Shown here: positions 50,001-60,482 of the stretch, in pieces
How the letters are laid out: each line of letters starts with the position of its first letter
How positions within the stretch are numbered: the stretch's first letter is position 1
Assembly: GCA_020438355.1 (NCBI GenBank)
Contig: JAGQUT010000006.1
Coordinates: forward strand, 88,817 to 152,816
Length of the DNA: 64,000 bases
From: Solirubrobacterales bacterium
Lineage (GTDB): Bacteria > Actinomycetota > Thermoleophilia > Solirubrobacterales > 70-9
Direction of reading: 5' to 3'
Notes under the pieces: generated by a model
What the model was told of the DNA's origin: nothing
The model's input: only the letters and a program-made list of their open reading frames with translations
Databases searched by the model: none
Program-made: the position numbers and the translations under genes

Positions 50001-50013
50001 GACTGCAGGTGTT

Positions 50014-51450
50014 TCAACCGCCGAGCAGCATGTGGTGCCGAGCATCCTCGACCGGACGCCAGGGTTCATCCCAGTCGCAGACGCCCTTGACCAGGCGGTT
50101 CGCTTCAACCGGACCCCAGGATCCGACCTCGTAGGGCACCACCGGTGGCGGGTCATCGAGCAGCGGCTGGACGATCCGCCAGGTCTCCTCGACCATGCTG
50201 AACTGCGTGAACAGGTCGTACCGGCCGTGGATCGCGTCATCCAGCAGACGCTCGTACGGCTCGGGCTCCGCACCCGGCTCTTTCTCGAAGAGCACGTCCA
50301 GGTCGGCTTCCTCGAAGTCCTCTACGCCTGCCGCCTTGGCGACGAATGCCATCCTCGCGCCCGGCATCGGGTCGATCCGGACGATCATCTGGTTGCGCGG
50401 CGGCTTGTGGGACTTCATCCCGACCCCGGTGTGGGGTGGCCGCTTGAAGACGACCCTGACCTCGGTGTGCTTGACCGGCAGGTTCTTGCCGGTGCGAAGG
50501 TAGAAGGGGACTCCTGACCAGCGCCAGTTGTCGATCGCCAGTTCCATCGCGGCGTAGGTCTCGACTTGTGAGTCGTCGGCGACATCGGGTATGTCCCGGT
50601 AACCCTTGTACTGGCCGCGAACGCATTTGGCCGGGTCGGCCGAGCGGATCGCCTCGAAGAGCTCCAGCTTCTTCGCCCTGATCGAATCGTGCTGGTTGGC
50701 GTTTGGTGCCTCCATCGCGAGCAGGCCGAGTACCTGGAGCATGTGGTTCTGGACCACGTCGCGGATCGCACCCACGCCCTCGTAGAACCGTCCACGGTCT
50801 TCGACTCCGAAGTTCTCGCTCATCGTCATCTGGACATATGCGACGTAATTGCGATTCCAGACCGGCTCGAGCAGGGCATTGGCGAAGCGCAGGTAGGTGA
50901 TGTCCATCACCGGTTCCTTGCCGAGGTAATGGTCGATCCGGAGAATCTGGTCTTCCCTCAGCACCCGGGTGAGGTCGGCCTGGAGTTCCTGGGCCGACTG
51001 CGAGTCGTGCCCGAAGGGTTTCTCAAGAATCACCCTGGCGTTCTCGGTCAGTCCGGCGGCGGCCAGCCCGTGGACCACCTCCGAGAAAAGGGGCGGCGGG
51101 ATCTCAAGGTAAAAGAGGGGCCTCTGGTAGTCGGCAAGTTCCTCGCTGAGCGACTGGTAGAGGGACTCTTCGTCGAAATTCCCGTTCACGAAGCGCATCC
51201 GGTCAGCGAGTTTCCGGAACGCGGCAGCGTCAAACTCTTCAACCGAGCCGCGAATCGCCTCCTCGGCCCGTTGCTTCATCGTCTCGTGATGCCAGTCCTG
51301 GTTTCGCCCGACGCCGATGATCGGACAGTCCAGCTTGCCTTTCTTCTCGAGCCGGTACAGCGCCCTGAAAGTCATCTTCTTGGCCAGGTCTCCGGTGATC
51401 CCGAAAATGACCAGTGCGTCGGTTGCCTCCGGCTCCTTGGTCTTGCTCAT
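50014..51450 (-). CDS. zwf: Glucose-6-phosphate dehydrogenase, copy 1
   Basis: 478 residues. ALVIFGITGDLAKKMTFRALYRL is the coenzyme-binding motif, VILEKPFGHDSQSA and RIDHYLGKEPVMDITYLRFANALLEPVWNR contain the conserved substrate Lys and His. The block VPFYLRTGKNLPVKHTEVRVVFKRPPH ends the catalytic region. Oxidises glucose 6-phosphate to 6-phosphogluconolactone, making NAD(P)H. Divergent from gnd-pgl with 80 bp between starts. A second paralog lies at 55673. This copy has the unusual GITGDLAKK instead of GASGDL(A/S)KR, which may alter cofactor preference (inference). Confidence 0.95.
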   Translation of the reverse strand: MSKTKEPEATDALVIFGITGDLAKKMTFRALYRLEKKGKLDCPIIGVGRNQDWHHETMKQRAEEAIRGSVEEFDAAAFRKLADRMRFVNGNFDEESLYQSLSEELADYQRPLFYLEIPPPLFSEVVHGLAAAGLTENARVILEKPFGHDSQSAQELQADLTRVLREDQILRIDHYLGKEPVMDITYLRFANALLEPVWNRNYVAYVQMTMSENFGVEDRGRFYEGVGAIRDVVQNHMLQVLGLLAMEAPNANQHDSIRAKKLELFEAIRSADPAKCVRGQYKGYRDIPDVADDSQVETYAAMELAIDNWRWSGVPFYLRTGKNLPVKHTEVRVVFKRPPHTGVGMKSHKPPRNQMIVRIDPMPGARMAFVAKAAGVEDFEEADLDVLFEKEPGAEPEPYERLLDDAIHGRYDLFTQFSMVEETWRIVQPLLDDPPPVVPYEVGSWGPVEANRLVKGVCDWDEPWRPVEDARHHMLLGG

Positions 51451-51530
51451 GAGTGGCAGGGTATCCGGCTGCGAGGCGTGCGTCGGAAGGTCGACAGGAT
51501 TCTTCTGGCCATGGGTTCTAGTATTGCGGC

Positions 51531-52562
<1,032 letters not shown>

Positions 52563-53237
52563 TTGGTCACCCGGGTCGTCGCAGACGCGGAGGCCGCTGC
52601 GGTAGAGGCTGCCAGTTTCGTCGAGATGGTCGCCGCCGCGGCGATCGCTGACCGTGGCCGTTTCAACTTTGCGGTCAGCGGTGGCAAGACACCTTGGCGA
52701 ATGCTCGAGCTGCTGGCCGAGAGCGAACTGAACTGGACCAGGACCTCGCTGTTTCAGGTAGATGAACGCATCGCCCCCACCGGGAGCATGCAGCGCAACC
52801 TGACCCACCTCGTCCTGACCCTGCCGCTTGTCTGCCAGGCGGCGATCCGCCCGATGCCCGTCGGGGCCGATGATCTGACCACCGCTGCCAGCGGATACGA
52901 GTACTCGCTCCCGGACCGCTTCGACCTTGTTCATCTCGGTCTCGGACCGGACGGTCACACGGCTTCGCTCGTACCGAATGATCCGATTCTCGATGTCACC
53001 GACCGCCAGGTCGCGATCACGGCCGGCGAGTACCAGGGGACCCGCCGGATGTCGCTCACTTACAAGGCGATCGACAGGGCCAGACAGATCATGTTCCTCG
53101 TGACCGGGGAGGGCAAGGAGGGGGCCTTGTCGAAACTGGAAGCGGGCGACCCCTCGGTCCCCGCTGGTCGAATAAGCAACCCGAACATCACCTTGATCAC
53201 CGACATCGCCCCCTCCGAATCGGAACAGCCCGCTTGA
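52563..53237 (+). CDS. pgl: 6-phosphogluconolactonase (DevB family)
   Basis: 224 residues starting at TTG 52563, right after the gnd TGA. FNFAVSGGKTPWRMLELLAE, LFQVDERIAPTGSMQRNL and FDLVHLGLGPDGHTASLVPND are the family motifs, and RRMSLTYKAIDRARQIMFLVTGEGK the C-terminal block. It hydrolyses 6-phosphogluconolactone between the zwf and gnd steps. Overlaps the next gene by four bases (TTGA), so the run gnd-pgl-channel-antiporter is likely one transcript. Confidence 0.93.
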   Translation: MVTRVVADAEAAAVEAASFVEMVAAAAIADRGRFNFAVSGGKTPWRMLELLAESELNWTRTSLFQVDERIAPTGSMQRNLTHLVLTLPLVCQAAIRPMPVGADDLTTAASGYEYSLPDRFDLVHLGLGPDGHTASLVPNDPILDVTDRQVAITAGEYQGTRRMSLTYKAIDRARQIMFLVTGEGKEGALSKLEAGDPSVPAGRISNPNITLITDIAPSESEQPA

Positions 53238-53905
53238 GGGACATCCGTGAAATGGGCAAGGAGCGCTACGGGCTTGCGCTCACCCTGATCCTTGCATCGA
53301 TGATCTTCATCATGGCGGCCCCCTCTGGCTCGTGGGCACAGGTCGCGTCGCTCAGCCTTCAGGCCTTTGCCCTGTTCGCATCGCTCCGGGCAGCGCAGCC
53401 GAGCTTCCGGCTGAGAGTGGCCTGTGGCGTTGCGATCGGACTCGTGATCTTCGCGGCCTGGACACAGGCCTCGTTCGGCGATGAAGTGAACTCGGATTTC
53501 GTCCACCTGGCCACGCTTGCTCTCGTTCTCATTGCCACCCCGGTGATCACCTTCGGCCTGGTCAGGCAGGTGAAACAGCGGGGGGCGATCACCGTACACA
53601 CCATGATGGGCGTGCTCTGCATATATCTGTTGATGTGCCTCGCTTTCTCGGCCGCTTTCGGTGCGGTCGCGGAGTTCAGCAATGAACCTTTCTTCACTCA
53701 GGGCGCGGAGTGGGACACGATCAACAACTATCTCTACTACAGCCTCACGACCATCACCACAGTCGGAATGGGTGACCTGACCCCGGCCACCGATCTCGGG
53801 CGTTCACTCACCGGGGCAGAGGCCTTGATCGGCCAGATCTACGTGATCACGGTGGTTGCCGTGATCGTCTCCAACCTGCAGCCGAGGCGCAAGAAGGATG
53901 GATGA
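53234..53905 (+). CDS. Two-pore-type potassium channel family protein
   Basis: 223 residues; start TTG 53234 overlaps the pgl stop, ATG 53252 is an alternative. About six membrane segments; the last pair carries the selectivity filter YYSLTTITTVGMGDLTPATD, a TVGxGD filter in which the usual Tyr is Met. No RCK domain is fused. It overlaps the downstream antiporter by eight bases, which suggests coordinated potassium and proton handling. Confidence 0.9.
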   Translation: MRDIREMGKERYGLALTLILASMIFIMAAPSGSWAQVASLSLQAFALFASLRAAQPSFRLRVACGVAIGLVIFAAWTQASFGDEVNSDFVHLATLALVLIATPVITFGLVRQVKQRGAITVHTMMGVLCIYLLMCLAFSAAFGAVAEFSNEPFFTQGAEWDTINNYLYYSLTTITTVGMGDLTPATDLGRSLTGAEALIGQIYVITVVAVIVSNLQPRRKKDG

Positions 53906-55676
53906 AACACTCCTCGGCCTGAGCCTGGTGGTTATCCTCTCGGTGCTCGCAAGGCTCTCGGCCACCTGGATGCGGGTGCCGCCGATAGTCCCGTTGTTGA
54001 TCATCGGTGTGGTCGTCGGTGTTTCCGGCCTGGACCTCGTCAACCCGGAGAAACTGCTGGGTCCGGCCCTCTCGCCGATCGTCCAGATCGCCGTTGGCAT
54101 CATCCTCTTCGAGGGTGCTCTCGGACTGAAGCGCGAGGAGCTCGGCTCCGGTGTCCGTGGTGCCGTGACCCGTCTGATCACGATCGGTGTGGTCATCACC
54201 TGGTTCATCGCGACCGTTTCCATAGCGATCCTGCTCGACGTGCCCCACCCGATCGCGATCCTGATCGGCGCGACGGTGATCGTCTCCGGCCCGACGGTGG
54301 TTCTTCCGATACTCGACTTCATCGCACCAACCACCAGGGTCCGGAACGTCCTCAAATGGGAAGGCATCCTGATCGACCCGATCGGAGCGATCATCGCGGT
54401 CGTCGTCTTCGGGTCATTCGCCAACGGCCAGGGAGGTGAGTTCGACGTCGCCGAACTGCTGCTCTCCCTCATCGTCGGCGGTGCGGTCGGCGTCATTGCC
54501 GCGCTCCTGATGATGCCCGTGCTGGGAACCAAGCGACTGGCCGGGAGGGACAAGGTCGCCGCGACCCTGATGATGGTCGTGGCCAGCTTCGCTGTTTCCG
54601 ACGCGATCCTTCCTGACTCCGGCCTCGTCTCGACGATCGTCATGGGTGTCGCCCTGGCCAACCAGCGGCGGGTGCGAATCGACCAGGTCGCGGAGTTCAA
54701 GGAGACCCTCGTCCCGATCCTGATCGGGATCCTCTTCGTCCTGCTCGCGGCGAACATCGAAGTCAGCGAGGTGATTGATCTCGGCTGGAAGTCATTCCTC
54801 GTTCTCGGCGCCCTGATCTTCATCGCCCGTCCGCTGGCCGCACTGACCATGGTCGGCCTGCCGTTCGACTGGAAGGAGAAGCTTTTCTTCGGGTCGATGG
54901 CTCCAAGGGGAATCGTCGCCGCTTCAACGGCTTCGGCTTTCGGGCTTGAGCTGACCCAACGGGGCGTGGAAGGTGCCGAGTACATCATCCCGGTCACCTT
55001 CATGATCATCGTCGGCACCGTCTTCTACTACTCGCTGATCGGCCCGCCTCTGGCCCGGTACCTGGGGCTCTCCGGTGAGCACCGTCCAACCTTGCTCCTG
55101 ATCGGGGCCCCGCCTTGGGCGCTCACCGTGGCACAGGGACTGAACCAGGCCGGAGCCGAAGTGAAGGTCTGGACCGAATCGGTCGAGGAGGCAAAGGCTG
55201 CCGACGCGCACGGGCTGAGTTCTTTCGGGGGCCCTCTGAACCCGGATGACGACTCTCCCGGCACGCCACTGGAAGACGTCGCTGCCGTGGCGGTGGTGAG
55301 CGACGACGACAGCCTCAACCAGCTGCTCTCCTATCAGCTCGCCGAGCGGCTCCATGCCAACCAGATCTACCGCCGCAGGTCGCCCTCCGACCGGTCCCCG
55401 CTAGTCAACTCGGAGGCGCTCGAGCTCTTCCACGACGGCGACCGGGAGACGGATGTCCAGCGGCGCCTCGCAGCAGGTGAGCCGGTTTCAGTGGTCGGCC
55501 CGCTGGCCCCGATCCCGGATGGTGCGGTTGCCCTTGCTGCGGTCATCCCGGCCGCGGGGACCATGCCGGCCAAGATTCACCTCGCGACCGAGGGCAAGCC
55601 GGTGACCCGCGACGGCAAGTCGACGCTACTCGTGCTGGATCCTCCCGCCGGCGCCCCCGGAGTTCCCGCGAACTAA
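53898..55676 (+). CDS. Cation/proton antiporter (CPA1 type) with C-terminal cytoplasmic domain
   Basis: 592 residues. About 12 membrane segments with ILFEGALGLKREEL, IVSGPTVVLPILDFIAPTTRVRNVLKWEGILIDPIGAIIAVVVFGSF and GSMAPRGIVAASTASAFGLEL, the NhaP/CPA1 pattern. After residue 390 a cytoplasmic tail (RPTLLLIGAPPWALTVAQGLNQAGAEVKVWTESVEEAKAA) resembles a degenerate TrkA-N nucleotide-binding fold. Exchanges Na+ or K+ for H+. Convergent overlap of four bases with the second zwf. Confidence 0.92.
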   Translation: MDETLLGLSLVVILSVLARLSATWMRVPPIVPLLIIGVVVGVSGLDLVNPEKLLGPALSPIVQIAVGIILFEGALGLKREELGSGVRGAVTRLITIGVVITWFIATVSIAILLDVPHPIAILIGATVIVSGPTVVLPILDFIAPTTRVRNVLKWEGILIDPIGAIIAVVVFGSFANGQGGEFDVAELLLSLIVGGAVGVIAALLMMPVLGTKRLAGRDKVAATLMMVVASFAVSDAILPDSGLVSTIVMGVALANQRRVRIDQVAEFKETLVPILIGILFVLLAANIEVSEVIDLGWKSFLVLGALIFIARPLAALTMVGLPFDWKEKLFFGSMAPRGIVAASTASAFGLELTQRGVEGAEYIIPVTFMIIVGTVFYYSLIGPPLARYLGLSGEHRPTLLLIGAPPWALTVAQGLNQAGAEVKVWTESVEEAKAADAHGLSSFGGPLNPDDDSPGTPLEDVAAVAVVSDDDSLNQLLSYQLAERLHANQIYRRRSPSDRSPLVNSEALELFHDGDRETDVQRRLAAGEPVSVVGPLAPIPDGAVALAAVIPAAGTMPAKIHLATEGKPVTRDGKSTLLVLDPPAGAPGVPAN

Positions 55677-57136
55677 TCGCGCCAGCGCCGCTGGAAGGGC
55701 AGCCTCCAACGGTTCGGGGCGATCAGGTTGTGAACCTCCTTCGGCCCCCAGGATCCGCGTTCGTAGATCAGCGAATCGGGCGGGTCCTCCAGCATCGGCG
55801 CGGCGGTGTTCCACAACTCCTCGATGCCTTCCGCGGTCGTGAACAGGGTGTGGTCGCCGCCCATCGCGTCACGGATAAGCCTCTCGTATGCCTCGAGGGT
55901 GTCTCCCTGGGTCTCCACTTCGTTGAGCGAGAACTGCATGCTCAGCTTGTCGACCAGCATTCCTGGCCCCGGTCTCTTTCCGTAATAGGAGAGTGAGACC
56001 CGTGAAGACTCGTCGAGGTCAAAGGTCAGGTGGTCCGGACCCTTGGTCCCGACCCCGGAGCCCTCGGGAAACATGCTCTTGGGAGGTTCCCGAAAGGCGA
56101 TCGAGATGATGCGGGCCCCTTCTGCCATCGCCTTTCCCGTGCGGAGGTAAAACGGCACCCCGGACCAGCGCCAGTTGTCGATCCGACACTTCAGGGCAAT
56201 GAAGGTCTCGGTGCCCGAACCTTCGGCGACGCCAGGCTCGCTCCGGTAACCCTCGTACCTTCCTCTGACCACGTCTTCCGGACGGATCCCCTTCATCGAC
56301 CTGAAGACCTTGTTCTTCTCGACTGTTATCGCCGCCGGGGCCAGCTCGACTGGAGGTTCCATCGCGACGAAGGCAAGCACCTGGAAGAGGTGGGTGACAA
56401 CCATGTCCCTGAAGGCACCGGTCGCGTCGTAGAAACTTCCCCGGCCTTCGACGGTAAGAGTCTCCGGAACGTCAATCTGGATGTGGTCGATGAAGTTACG
56501 GCTCCAGATCGGCTCGAAGAGGCCATTCGCAAACCGCAAGGCAAGGATGTTCAGGGCTGCCTCCTTGCCGAGGAAGTGGTCGATGCGGAAGACCTGCTCC
56601 TCGGTGAAGACCTCGTGGACCATCGCATTGAGCCTCTGCGCGGTGGCGAGGTCCGTCCCGAAGGGCTTCTCCATGATCACCCGCGACCGTTCCACCAGGC
56701 CGGCTTCACTGAGGGTCTTGATCACGGCAGGCGCAGCTGCCGGCGGCACGCTCAGGTAGTGGAGGCGACGGCACTCCTCGCCGATGTCGGCTTCAGCCTC
56801 GGCGACGGCATCGGCAAGCCCCACCGAGCCGGTGCTGCCATCCACCCATGAGAGCTTCCGTTCGAAGCGGGCCCAGTCGCCTTCGTCGACAGCACCACGA
56901 CCGAACTGCTCGCAGGCCTCCCGAGCCAGGGTCCTGAACTCCGCATTGGTCATCGGCTCAAGAGAAGTGCCGACGATCCGGCAGTCCGAAAGGTGTCCGG
57001 CCCGGTTCAGATGAAAGAGCCCGGGCAGCAGCTTTCGTTTCGAAAGATCGCCGGAAGCTCCGAAGAGCACCACCACATGCGGATCGGGTGGAGTGAGCAT
57101 CGCGGGTGCTACGTCCTGGGGGCCGTGTTGATTCAT
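55673..57136 (-). CDS. zwf: Glucose-6-phosphate dehydrogenase, copy 2
   Basis: 487 residues. VVLFGASGDLSKRKLLPGLFHL is the standard coenzyme motif, VIMEKPFGTDLATAQRLN and RIDHFLGKEAALNILALRFANGLFEPIWSRNFIDHIQI the active site. It differs from copy 1 in GASGDLSKR versus GITGDLAKK and in the region after the active site, so the two are old paralogs and not a recent duplication. Faces the antiporter gene; a hairpin lies upstream of its start. Confidence 0.95.
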   Translation of the reverse strand: MNQHGPQDVAPAMLTPPDPHVVVLFGASGDLSKRKLLPGLFHLNRAGHLSDCRIVGTSLEPMTNAEFRTLAREACEQFGRGAVDEGDWARFERKLSWVDGSTGSVGLADAVAEAEADIGEECRRLHYLSVPPAAAPAVIKTLSEAGLVERSRVIMEKPFGTDLATAQRLNAMVHEVFTEEQVFRIDHFLGKEAALNILALRFANGLFEPIWSRNFIDHIQIDVPETLTVEGRGSFYDATGAFRDMVVTHLFQVLAFVAMEPPVELAPAAITVEKNKVFRSMKGIRPEDVVRGRYEGYRSEPGVAEGSGTETFIALKCRIDNWRWSGVPFYLRTGKAMAEGARIISIAFREPPKSMFPEGSGVGTKGPDHLTFDLDESSRVSLSYYGKRPGPGMLVDKLSMQFSLNEVETQGDTLEAYERLIRDAMGGDHTLFTTAEGIEELWNTAAPMLEDPPDSLIYERGSWGPKEVHNLIAPNRWRLPFQRRWRD

Positions 57137-57191
57137 CCTCGAATCAAACCGCTACCCGTATCGGACGTTGTTAACGCGCTGTCCTGATTTA

Positions 57192-57210
57192 CGGGCCTTT
57201 GGTAGGCCCG
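57192..57210 (-). terminator. Hairpin after the GT-C-like gene
   Basis: CGGGCCT (57192-57198) pairs with AGGCCCG (57204-57210), seven perfect pairs with a five-base loop. It begins 16 bases past the stop of the minus-strand membrane-protein gene. No T tract follows, so the terminator call is moderate. Confidence 0.5.
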
Positions 57211-57225
57211 CGGTCCAGCCGAAAT

Positions 57226-59667
57226 TCAGTCGGCCTCGACGACTCCTTCGCCCTGCACCCGGTTGAAACGCCTTGCCTCCCTGATCGAACGGTCCCGCTT
57301 TGCGGCCTTCCGCTTCGTGTCGTTCTGACGGAAGACGGATATCGGCACCCTCCGGAAGTAGTCGACCCACTGATCGCAGATCTGGCTCATTTCCACCTTC
57401 CGGCGACCCTGACCCTTCATCGCGGCGACTCTTCCGAGTTTGGTCATCCTGCTGTAGCCGGTCAGGTCCTGGAGCCTTGTCGGGTCCTTGGCCTTGACCG
57501 TGATCGTGACCGGGCCGGCCTTCCTGATGTCAAGAACTCCGGCCGGCCAGTACTGGCCGTTGCTGCCAGTTTCCATGTTGGCCAGTCGCTGTCCGTCGAT
57601 CGCCGGCTTGAATACACGCTTGAAGCCGGTGTCCGTGGTAAGGGTGAAGCCGCGAGGAGTGAAGTACTGCATCGAGAGCCACCAGAAACCCTGTGTGAGG
57701 TTCAGGGTCATCGTTGCCGAATCGCCAGCCTCGAGATCCGGTGAAGGAAGCCACTCGTCGCGCAGCGCGAGAACGGTCGGGGGCAGAACGGTCGCAGTGC
57801 CCTCGACCTCGGTCGAGAAGTAGAGCCCGCCGCCCTCGCTGCAGTCGGCGAGTCTCGCCGGCAGGGTCAGTTCGTTCAGGACGGGTCGGTTCACGGCTTC
57901 GTCAACCCGCTTCCAGAGCACGTAGGAGTTAGTCCGGTCGACTTCTTCGAAGAACGGAGGAGCATCGCTCTGGAACGCGGCCGCGCTGGTGATCACGTAA
58001 TCGAAGTTGCCGAGGCTTTCTCCTTCGAAGGAGTCGAAGTCGATGACGCCCTGGCCGGTATCGCCCTGGAATGGCTTCTTCGGGTTCTCGATCACGTCCG
58101 GGTCAGGGAACTCGGCCAGCGGCACACTCACCTTCGCCCCGGTCAGGTAGTAAGGCGCGAACCGGTCCTGGTCCGCGAAAAGGACCCGTTTGCCGTCGAC
58201 CTCCTTCTTGAAGGCACCGAGTTCGACCGAGTGACCGGGGGGTGCCACGGAGGCATCCCTCAGAACGAGCAGGCTGGAGGCGGTTGCCCCGATCACAAAC
58301 AGGGCCGTCAGGGTCACCCAGGCACCAAACTCCATTCCCTGGCTGGGCTTCCAGCCTCCCTTGGGTCCACTCAGCAGGGCGGTCAGGATCACCACCATGG
58401 TCACGGGGGCGGCGATCACGAGAGCCTTGGCGAGCGAGTAGTCGCCAACCCACGGCAGCGAGATCAGGTAGAGGAAGGCGCAGGCGAGAAATGCCAGCGG
58501 GTAGGGAGAACGGGGCTGCTTTCGCCACCACCAGAGTGACACCAGGAGGGCCAGCACCGAGATCGCGCCGAGCAGGGCCGGAACCGGTGTGTCCAGCCGA
58601 CCGGCCAGCCGGTAGTCGGACGTGAGCCAGATCCCCAGACCCTCCAGTGCCGAAACCGGGCCGAAGGCATCGCTGGTCGCGACCTCCGAGAAGGCGTCCC
58701 CGAAACCGAAGGGTCCGAGGAAGGCAAGTACCGCCAGAAGGCCAAGAAATACGATCGCTGAAATCGCCACAATCGGCTTCTTCAGCCAGCCCCAGAGCGC
58801 GCCGGAGCGGAAGCGCTCCCGGAACGCAGGATCGGCAAGAAGCCAGGCGGCGAGCGCAGCGGCCGGCCAGGCCAGGCCAGGGAAGCTGTAGGTGAAGATG
58901 ATCCCCAGAAGCAGGATGAGCAGGGGAGCGACCGCCCGGAGTCGCTTCTCGGCGGGAAGCGGGGTGAGCCGGGGAAGTGCGATCACGAAAGCGAGCAGGA
59001 ACATGGCTGCCGCCAGTTCCTTGAAGGCTGCCTGCGCGTAGTAGGAAACCATCAGGTACGGAAGGCCGATAAGGAGCGCAGCCAGCAGTCGACGCCAGCG
59101 GCCCAGCGGTTCAACCGCGGCCCAACCGGTCATCACCGCCAACACCGCGATGGCCCCGACCTGGCCGATGAAGACCTTGCCGATTTCGAAGCCGGGGATT
59201 GCAGTCAGGGCGGCGGTCAGACCATGCGGGCCGAGCGGGTAGCCGTCGCTCGGTTCGGTCCCGAAGCCGGAGCGCAACCACTCGGTCCAGGCCAGGTGAA
59301 GGCCGAGGTCGTTGTTGTAGCCCATCCCCAGCAGGCCCCATTGGCCACTGATGAGAAAGGGAGTGCTCAGCAGCAGCGCCGCGATCAGTCCGGCCACCCA
59401 GAACAGAGGCGAACCGGGCAAGTCCTCGCGGCGCGGACGGCGCAGGACCCAGATGCTGGCCGCGGCCAGAGCTACCAGTCCGATGATCAGGGCCGTTCTG
59501 GTTCCCGGGATCCGGGCCAGAAGCCCTTCGACTGCCATCAGGGCGGCAAAGCCGACCGCCGGCTCAATTCCCCACCACTTCTTTTGGCCGCATGCCCGGG
59601 TTATGGCACGACCGATCACGAGCGAACCCGCGACGATCAGGAGCATGGGCAGCCAGCTGTAGAACAT
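57226..59667 (-). CDS. Large multi-pass membrane protein, GT-C glycosyltransferase-like
   Basis: 813 residues. About 12-13 membrane segments span residues 1-475, followed by an extracytoplasmic domain of about 330 residues (ALGNFDYVITSAAAFQSDAPP ... YVLWKRVD ... TLPARLADC). The first external loop contains GMGYNNDLGLHLAWTEWLRSGFG with an Asn-Asp-Leu-Gly-Leu-His cluster, reminiscent of the acidic loop of polyprenyl-phosphate-dependent GT-C glycosyltransferases. The role is probably cell-envelope glycosylation; I cannot name donor or acceptor. It closes with a basic tail. Confidence 0.7.
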   Translation of the reverse strand: MFYSWLPMLLIVAGSLVIGRAITRACGQKKWWGIEPAVGFAALMAVEGLLARIPGTRTALIIGLVALAAASIWVLRRPRREDLPGSPLFWVAGLIAALLLSTPFLISGQWGLLGMGYNNDLGLHLAWTEWLRSGFGTEPSDGYPLGPHGLTAALTAIPGFEIGKVFIGQVGAIAVLAVMTGWAAVEPLGRWRRLLAALLIGLPYLMVSYYAQAAFKELAAAMFLLAFVIALPRLTPLPAEKRLRAVAPLLILLLGIIFTYSFPGLAWPAAALAAWLLADPAFRERFRSGALWGWLKKPIVAISAIVFLGLLAVLAFLGPFGFGDAFSEVATSDAFGPVSALEGLGIWLTSDYRLAGRLDTPVPALLGAISVLALLVSLWWWRKQPRSPYPLAFLACAFLYLISLPWVGDYSLAKALVIAAPVTMVVILTALLSGPKGGWKPSQGMEFGAWVTLTALFVIGATASSLLVLRDASVAPPGHSVELGAFKKEVDGKRVLFADQDRFAPYYLTGAKVSVPLAEFPDPDVIENPKKPFQGDTGQGVIDFDSFEGESLGNFDYVITSAAAFQSDAPPFFEEVDRTNSYVLWKRVDEAVNRPVLNELTLPARLADCSEGGGLYFSTEVEGTATVLPPTVLALRDEWLPSPDLEAGDSATMTLNLTQGFWWLSMQYFTPRGFTLTTDTGFKRVFKPAIDGQRLANMETGSNGQYWPAGVLDIRKAGPVTITVKAKDPTRLQDLTGYSRMTKLGRVAAMKGQGRRKVEMSQICDQWVDYFRRVPISVFRQNDTKRKAAKRDRSIREARRFNRVQGEGVVEAD

Positions 59668-59688
59668 CCGTGTCCCTGATTCTCCCGG

Positions 59689-60432
59689 TCAGTACTTGTC
59701 GGCGGCTTTGAGCAGTACTTCGCGCAGGTTCTCGCCGCGAAGGGGATGTTCGTGACCGGCGGCCACGACCTTGGGCTCGAGGGCGGCTAGTTTCCTGACC
59801 GATTCCTTCGCCTTCTGGTGGTCCCAGGCCCAGGCCGGGTGGGGCACCGAGGCCTCACCTTCCGGCAGCGGCTTCATCCGGGCCGAATCGACGAAGTACA
59901 CGACATCGCTCACCAGTGCGACCCGGTCTGATTCACGCCAGAGGCCGATCAGGCCCGGAGCGTGCCCGGGGAAATGCATCACCTTGAAGCCGGCCACCTC
60001 GTCGCCCTCCTCCACGGTTCCGGCGATCTCTACCGGTCCCCCGTCCCATCTCCTCATAAGGAAGGGAAAGATCCACCTGACCGGAGCGAACTCAAGCTCC
60101 TTGATGTTCATGTAGGGCGCTATCGCGGCCGCGGACCTGGCGTCGGCAACCTCGTCCGGGTGGCAGTAGACGGGCAAGCCAAGTCCGGGAGCAGTTCCCC
60201 GGTGGTCGGCATGGGCGTGACCGAGAACGACTCTGTCGATACCTCCGAACTCTTCGATCACCTGCCGGTTCTTCTTTGTCATCGCCCTGGTTCCCGCATC
60301 GAACTGGACGATCTCTCCGTCCGGTCCTTCGATGAAGTAGATGTTCATCGCGCCCTTGATGTCACCGGTCAGCAGCCAGACCCCGTCAGCTACTTCTTCA
60401 AGACCCTCCGGCACAGCCCGATTCGAGTTCAT
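59689..60432 (-). CDS. MBL-fold metallo-hydrolase
   Basis: 247 residues. The metal motif is VVLGHAHADHRGTAPG (HxHxDH), followed by HFPGHAPGLIGLW and ALVSDVVYF with the bridging Asp. The start shows a two-beta-strand entry (VWLLTGDIKGAMNIYFIEGPDGEIVQFDAG). Such enzymes hydrolyse thioesters, lactones, phosphodiesters or reduce oxygen; no diagnostic flavin domain is present. Substrate unknown. Upstream, on the opposite strand, is a 49-residue membrane peptide gene. Confidence 0.93.
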   Translation of the reverse strand: MNSNRAVPEGLEEVADGVWLLTGDIKGAMNIYFIEGPDGEIVQFDAGTRAMTKKNRQVIEEFGGIDRVVLGHAHADHRGTAPGLGLPVYCHPDEVADARSAAAIAPYMNIKELEFAPVRWIFPFLMRRWDGGPVEIAGTVEEGDEVAGFKVMHFPGHAPGLIGLWRESDRVALVSDVVYFVDSARMKPLPEGEASVPHPAWAWDHQKAKESVRKLAALEPKVVAAGHEHPLRGENLREVLLKAADKY

Positions 60433-60482
60433 TCTCCGACTCCCGATGTCATGTTGAGCGTCATTTTCGTACCCTGATTCCC

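Noticed and set aside
49895..50013. Riboswitch upstream of pyrophosphatase
   Set aside because: Two hairpins are present but no conserved aptamer core was recognised; they fit terminators.
53804..55018. 404-codon minus-strand open frame inside the antiporter gene
   Set aside because: Antisense shadow. Its translation is Ser/Thr/Arg/Pro-rich with no domain, whereas the plus frame is a clear CPA1 antiporter.
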